Below are positions 60,186 to 64,000 of a stretch of DNA of 64,000 nucleotides, in pieces. Position 1 is the first letter of the stretch. Every line of letters begins with the position of its first letter. A model generated the notes under the pieces. That model saw only the letters and a list, made by a program, of their open reading frames with translations. It was not told the DNA's origin and made no database searches. This stretch comes from Novosphingobium piscinae (GTDB lineage Bacteria > Pseudomonadota > Alphaproteobacteria > Sphingomonadales > Sphingomonadaceae), in the NCBI RefSeq assembly GCF_014230355.1, contig NZ_JACLAX010000001.1, positions 248,001 to 312,000 on the forward strand, written 5' to 3'. Both the position numbers and the translations under genes were made by a program.

Positions 60186-63007
60186 CAGAAGGTGACCCGC
60201 ACGCCGCCGGTGAAACGCCGGCCGAACCGCTCCCATTCGATTGTCTGGTTGCGGATCATGCCGGTCGGCGTGCCGCGGGCGGTCAGGATGCCCGAGGGAT
60301 CGGAGAAGCGGCGGCCCGGCTGGTTGAGGAGGTTGGCCGCGTCGAAGTAGATCTCGAAATGCTTGTTGATCGCATAGCGCGCCGAGAAATCCATTTCGTC
60401 GTCGGCATCCCAGTAGGTGTCACCGGCATCGGTGTCGTCATCGGCGATCGAGTCGAGCCACAGGCTGCGGCGCTGGTACTGCAGGCGCAGCGACAGGCCG
60501 TACTTCTCGTAATAGACCCCCAGGTTGTAGACCGCGTCGGACGTGTTGGGCAGCCGCACCTTGCGTTCGGGCACCGACAGGGTGGCGCCGTTGAAGAACG
60601 CGGGCTTGGTCACCTCGCTGTCATTGAGCGTGAGGTTCGCGCTGATCCCGAAGCCGCCCATCCAGCCCGGCAGGCCGATGGCCTCGGTCCAGGGTTCGAG
60701 CTGGAGCTGCGCCGCGACCTCGACACCGAACAGCCGCCCGTCGCCGCCGTTGAGGATGCCCGAGTAGAAGTAGGGCGAACGGTCGATGCCGTTCGAGTTG
60801 AGCGCATCCGAGCCGAAGGTCCGCCGGGTGGTGTAGATCACGTCCGACACCTTCTTGTAGAAGGCGCCGATCGAGATGTAGCCCTGCGGGCGCACGTACC
60901 ACTCGAAGTACGCGTCCACGCCCTTGGCCCGCTCCGGCTTGATCGCCGGGTTGCCGCCCGAGATGGTCTGGGCGAGATCGTTGAACGAGATGTTGGGGCG
61001 GATCTGGTCGTAATCGGCCCGCGCGGCGCCGGTGTTGAACGACAGGCGCAGCTTCTTGCTGTCATCGACGTTGTAGTTGAGGTGCGCGCTGGGGAACACC
61101 AACGTCTGGTCGACATTGCTGGTGATCAGCGTGCTGACCCCGTTGGCGATGCCGTTGGCGATGCCGCGGTTCGCCACCTTCTCGACCCGCACGCCGCCGA
61201 CCAGCGAGCCCCAGTCATAGCGCAGCGTGCCCATCAGGAAGCCGGCGTAGACCCGCTCGCGCACGTCGTAGTAGTTCGCGGCGACCGGGGCAAAGGCATA
61301 GAGCTCGCGCGCCTTGTCGCCCACCGCGGCCATCTTGCGGTTGTCGAAGTAGTTGAAGGTGTAGCCCATCGGCAGCTTGCCCTGGAAAGGCTGGCTGAGC
61401 GCGAACTGGGTGTAGTCGGTGGGCAGCCCGATCGCCGCGAGCCGGGCGGTGTCGGTGACCGGGATGGTGAGGTTGCGCTCGTCCACCACCTTGCCGCGCT
61501 GGTCGAACTGGAAACCGGCCTTGAACGTCGCCTCGCCGCCCAGCAGCGACAGCGTCTTGGCGATCACCAGGCGCCCGGTGAAGGCATTGGTGGTATCGAC
61601 CGCATCGAGGAAGGTGATGGCGGTGAGCGGCTTGGTGAAGCTGTCGATCGCGGTCACCTGGGTGCCGGCCTGGAACCGCGTCGGGCTGGCGAGCTGGGTG
61701 GTGTTGTACAGCGTCAGCAGCGCGACCCCGGGATTGGTGAAGTCATAGCCCACGGTGGGCCGCAGGGTGCGGGTCGAGGGGCTTTCCCACGAGGCCTCAC
61801 CGGTCACGGTGCGATCGTCCTTGGACTGGGTGTAGTTGCCCAGCCAGTTGATCGACCAGCCGTCGCCGAAGCTGTGCTTGCCTTCGAGCGTGTTGGTCAG
61901 GATCGACTGCTTGAACGCGCGCAGGGTCGAGCGCTGGCGGATGTCGATGCCGTAGATCGTCCCCTGGGTGGGGGTGTTGCCGATGCAGATATCGGCATAG
62001 CCGCTGGTCGACGGGGTCGGGTTGACCGTGGTGGTGCAGGCGGCGGTGTTCGGCACCAGATCGCCCTGCCGGTCGTCGAGGTCGAAGCGGTAGTTGTCGC
62101 GCGCCTCGTCGTCGGTGAAGATCGTGTAGATCGAGCGCAGCGAGATCTGGTTGTCGTCGTCGGCCTTCCAGTCGAGCCGGCCCGAGAGCGACCAGTTCTT
62201 GCGGGTCAGGCGGTAGAGCTTGTTCTCGGTCTCCTGCACCCAGTAACGCGTCGCCGCGCCGGGGCGGGTGTCCTGCGCCACCCGCTCCCAGTCGTGCTCG
62301 AAGTTGTCGGTGATCATGTTGCGTTCGTAGTAGCTGCCCGAGACCAGCACCCCGAGCTCGCCCGAGCCCAGCGGCAGGCGCTGCGAGAGCACCAGCGAGC
62401 CCTCGTATTCCGGCCGCTTGCCATATTCGGCCTGGCCGTAGCCGGCCTTGGCGGCCAGGTGGAACCCGTCATAGTCGAAGGCCGAGCGGGTCACGACGTT
62501 GACATTGCCGGCCACGGTCTCGCCCGGCATGTCCGGGGTCACCGCCTTGCTCACGATCACCTGCTTGGCGATCGCCGAGGGGATCGAATCGAACCGCGCA
62601 TCGCGGCCTTCCGGGCTGACCACGTTGATCCCGTCGAACGACAGGGTGGTCCAGGTCTTGGGTGCACCGCGCAGCGAGATGTAGCGCGCCTGGCCCTGGT
62701 CGCGCTCGACCGCGACGCCCGGCAGGCGGCTGGTCGCCTGGGCGATGTTCTGGTCGGGCAGCCGGCCGATCCCGTCCGAGGCCAGCACGGTAACCAGCGA
62801 ATCCGAGCGCTTCTGCACCTCGAGCGCGGCCGCTTCGGATTCGGCGATGGGCCGGCTGCCGGTCACGACGATCGTGTCCGCAGCCTCGTCGGCGCCGGCT
62901 TCGGCTTCCACCGCCAGGGCGCTCCCGGCATGGAGCAGGCAGCCGGCGGCAGACGCCAGCAACAGGCAACGCGGCGCAAGACCGCGCGAACGATCGACCA
63001 GACTCAT
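60185..63007 (-). CDS. TonB-dependent receptor coupled to phytase
   Basis: The ATG at 63007 (MSLVDRSRGLAPRCLLLASA) follows a GGGGAG ribosome-binding site; a second ATG at 63028 is less likely. The 940 residues show a signal peptide, an ADTIVVTGSRP box, a plug with RLPDQNIAQATSRLPGVAVERDQGQ and a long barrel ending in RFGRRFTGGVRVTF. The plug resembles those of receptors for organic compounds in alphaproteobacteria. The overlap with a beta-propeller phytase gene suggests uptake of phytate or its breakdown products. Confidence 0.93.
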   Translation of the reverse strand: MSLVDRSRGLAPRCLLLASAAGCLLHAGSALAVEAEAGADEAADTIVVTGSRPIAESEAAALEVQKRSDSLVTVLASDGIGRLPDQNIAQATSRLPGVAVERDQGQARYISLRGAPKTWTTLSFDGINVVSPEGRDARFDSIPSAIAKQVIVSKAVTPDMPGETVAGNVNVVTRSAFDYDGFHLAAKAGYGQAEYGKRPEYEGSLVLSQRLPLGSGELGVLVSGSYYERNMITDNFEHDWERVAQDTRPGAATRYWVQETENKLYRLTRKNWSLSGRLDWKADDDNQISLRSIYTIFTDDEARDNYRFDLDDRQGDLVPNTAACTTTVNPTPSTSGYADICIGNTPTQGTIYGIDIRQRSTLRAFKQSILTNTLEGKHSFGDGWSINWLGNYTQSKDDRTVTGEASWESPSTRTLRPTVGYDFTNPGVALLTLYNTTQLASPTRFQAGTQVTAIDSFTKPLTAITFLDAVDTTNAFTGRLVIAKTLSLLGGEATFKAGFQFDQRGKVVDERNLTIPVTDTARLAAIGLPTDYTQFALSQPFQGKLPMGYTFNYFDNRKMAAVGDKARELYAFAPVAANYYDVRERVYAGFLMGTLRYDWGSLVGGVRVEKVANRGIANGIANGVSTLITSNVDQTLVFPSAHLNYNVDDSKKLRLSFNTGAARADYDQIRPNISFNDLAQTISGGNPAIKPERAKGVDAYFEWYVRPQGYISIGAFYKKVSDVIYTTRRTFGSDALNSNGIDRSPYFYSGILNGGDGRLFGVEVAAQLQLEPWTEAIGLPGWMGGFGISANLTLNDSEVTKPAFFNGATLSVPERKVRLPNTSDAVYNLGVYYEKYGLSLRLQYQRRSLWLDSIADDDTDAGDTYWDADDEMDFSARYAINKHFEIYFDAANLLNQPGRRFSDPSGILTARGTPTGMIRNQTIEWERFGRRFTGGVRVTF

Positions 63008-63087
63008 TGTGATAGCTCCCCTGAACATGTCCGTTCGGCAATGTTGCGGCTGCTAACGGGTCTGTGTTGCGCTCCGGCGTCAGAGGC

Positions 63088-63105
63088 GCGACAGCCATCT
63101 GTCAG
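63088..63105 (-). promoter_or_regulatory. Weak PHO-box-like repeat upstream of the receptor-phytase operon
   Basis: On the minus strand CTGACAG-ATGG-CTGTCGC matches CTGTCAT-N4-CTGTCAT at 10 of 14 positions with the correct spacing and orientation, about 80 bases upstream of the receptor ATG. The neighbouring GTGTCAT at 63108-63114 adds a partial half-site on the other strand. Phosphate control is inferred from the phytase. Confidence 0.35.
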
Positions 63106-63181
63106 CCGTGTCATGCCACGGCCACACACCCTGATCGCGCGGGCGGTCGACTTTCCCCGGGCGCGCCCCTAAGCTCGCGCG

Positions 63182-63373
63182 ATGGGCACGGTGCACAAGT
63201 TCAAGCGGCCGCCGAAGAACCAGCGGCAGTTCCAGGGATATCGGCCCGGCGGGCCGGAAGATCCGCGCGGCCGCGGACCGCGGCGGCTGCGTGACTGGCA
63301 GAAGAGCCTGCTCGCCTGGACCGGGCTGGTGCTGGTCGCCACCGGGCTGTGGGCGCTGGGGATCACCCTCTAG
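63182..63373 (+). CDS. Small single-span membrane protein
   Basis: A 63-residue frame. The first half is basic and proline/glycine-rich (VHKFKRPPKNQRQFQGYRPG); residues about 44-62 form one hydrophobic segment (LLAWTGLVLVATGLWALGI). There is no clear ribosome-binding site, but the codon use is consistent with a real gene and the two-part architecture is protein-like. It converges on the glycosyltransferase gene. Function unknown. Confidence 0.55.
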   Translation: MGTVHKFKRPPKNQRQFQGYRPGGPEDPRGRGPRRLRDWQKSLLAWTGLVLVATGLWALGITL

Positions 63374-63409
63374 CCCCCACGACCGGGGTCATGGCGGCAG
63401 GCGCGCCGC

Positions 63410-64000
63410 TCAGGCGGCGACGCGGACGGGCTCTGGGACCGGCGCGGCGGGCGATTCGGTCCCGGCGGCCTCCACCGCCACGGGCAGGGCCACGATGGGC
63501 GGCGCGACCGGAGAGTCGGCCAGAGGCGCAGCCTGCAGCCCGACGCTGAAGGCGCCGCTGCGCTGCTGCGCGCCCCAGCGCACGGTGATGCCGTGCAGCG
63601 CCGCGGCGACCGCGTGGACCACCACCGCATAGAGCAACTGGCGATAGCCGAACCGCATGGCCAGCAGCCGCAGCACCGGCAAGCGCCCTTCGCGGCCGTC
63701 GATCCGGTAGGCCAGCCAGCCGCAGGCGCATTCCACCAGCGCCAGCGCCAGCCACAGGGCGACCATGCGGGTCAGGTCCTGCGCCATCACCCCCCAGCCG
63801 TGGTTGAGCGTGCTGACCGCCGCATCGAGCAAGCCGAGCACCAGCGCCAGATCGATCACCGGGGCGAGCAGGCCAAGCGCGATCTGGAACAGCCAGGCCT
63901 GCGGCAGCCCGAACCAGGCGAGGCCGCGCGGCTGGCCGCGGGCGATGACTGCGGCGTGCTTCCACAGGCACTGGAGCGTGCCGAAGGCCCAGCGGTAGCG
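63410..64000 (-). CDS. Partial family-2 glycosyltransferase (C-terminal end only)
   Basis: The gene runs off the right edge; 196 codons are visible. They open with RYRWAFGTLQCLWKHA, matching the (Q)RxRW motif after the catalytic core of processive GT2 enzymes such as poly-GlcNAc or cellulose synthases. Three or four hydrophobic segments follow (PQAWLFQIALGLLAPVIDLALVL, LTRMVALWLALALVECA, LLYAVVVHAVAAAL), then a low-complexity alanine/proline tail (PVAPPIVALPVAVEAAGTE). It probably makes an exported polysaccharide. The start and core are outside the window. Confidence 0.85.
   Translation of the reverse strand, partial: RYRWAFGTLQCLWKHAAVIARGQPRGLAWFGLPQAWLFQIALGLLAPVIDLALVLGLLDAAVSTLNHGWGVMAQDLTRMVALWLALALVECACGWLAYRIDGREGRLPVLRLLAMRFGYRQLLYAVVVHAVAAALHGITVRWGAQQRSGAFSVGLQAAPLADSPVAPPIVALPVAVEAAGTESPAAPVPEPVRVAA

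Noticed and set aside
60359..63172. Plus-strand frame of 937 codons opposite the receptor at 60185-63007
   Set aside because: Antisense shadow; the receptor on the minus strand has a signal peptide, plug and barrel.

Overview
The window looks like a chromosomal segment of a GC-rich alphaproteobacterium, most likely a sphingomonad (Sphingobium/Novosphingobium type). The grounds are the strong G/C bias at third codon positions, three TonB-dependent receptors of the sphingomonad type, a LigM-type O-demethylase, a non-phosphorylative sugar pathway with a FucP-type carrier, and a Kup transporter next to KdpDE-like regulators. I see no rRNA, tRNA, CRISPR array, insertion sequence, phage gene or integrase. 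Gene density is high, and long antisense frames over real genes are a by-product of base composition.

Region 1 (1-27 kb) is an accessory catabolic island for a hydrophobic, probably alicyclic, aromatic or terpenoid/steroid-like compound; the substrate is inferred, not shown. It holds short-chain and zinc-type dehydrogenases, an aldehyde dehydrogenase, an MBL-fold hydrolase, a [2Fe-2S] ferredoxin plus cytochrome P450 plus sulfotransferase run, a fatty acid hydroxylase-family protein, a MaoC-like dehydratase, an acyl-CoA synthetase, a TonB receptor, an Old Yellow Enzyme homologue, a crotonase, an MFS exporter, a thioesterase and a second ferredoxin. Regulators of the TetR (two), IclR and MarR families are interspersed. 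A near-perfect palindrome lies between the second tetR gene and the ferredoxin-P450 genes.

Region 2 (27-31 kb) encodes a Kup potassium transporter followed by a short KdpD-like sensor kinase, without the usual N-terminal KdpD/Usp part, and a KdpE-like response regulator. No kdpFABC genes are present.

Region 3 (31-39 kb) is a sugar oxidation locus: periplasmic mutarotase and IlvD/Edd-type sugar-acid dehydratase on one strand; FucP-like carrier, 2-oxoglutarate semialdehyde dehydrogenase, FAH-family enzyme and Gfo/Idh/MocA sugar dehydrogenase on the other. Together they could take an aldose to 2-oxoglutarate. An IclR gene then faces an alpha/beta hydrolase and a LigM-type tetrahydrofolate-dependent O-demethylase (39-42 kb). 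A secreted M28 peptidase, an SMP-30-type lactonase and a ROK-family repressor follow.

Region 4 (46-50.3 kb) has a Tat-exported glycerophosphodiesterase divergent from a tightly overlapping arsenic operon: arsR, phosphatase-type arsC, aqpS-like channel, glutaredoxin-type arsC, arsH. It has no arsB or acr3 pump.

Region 5 (50.4-64 kb) reads as a phosphate-scavenging island. After an exported flavin oxidoreductase and tspO, a TonB receptor, an exported tyrosine-phosphatase-like enzyme and the betaine-lipid genes btaA and btaB lie in one direction behind a PHO-box-like repeat (12 of 14 consensus positions). An orphan ParA-like ATPase follows. On the opposite strand a second TonB receptor overlaps a beta-propeller phytase. 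The window ends inside a membrane glycosyltransferase of family 2.
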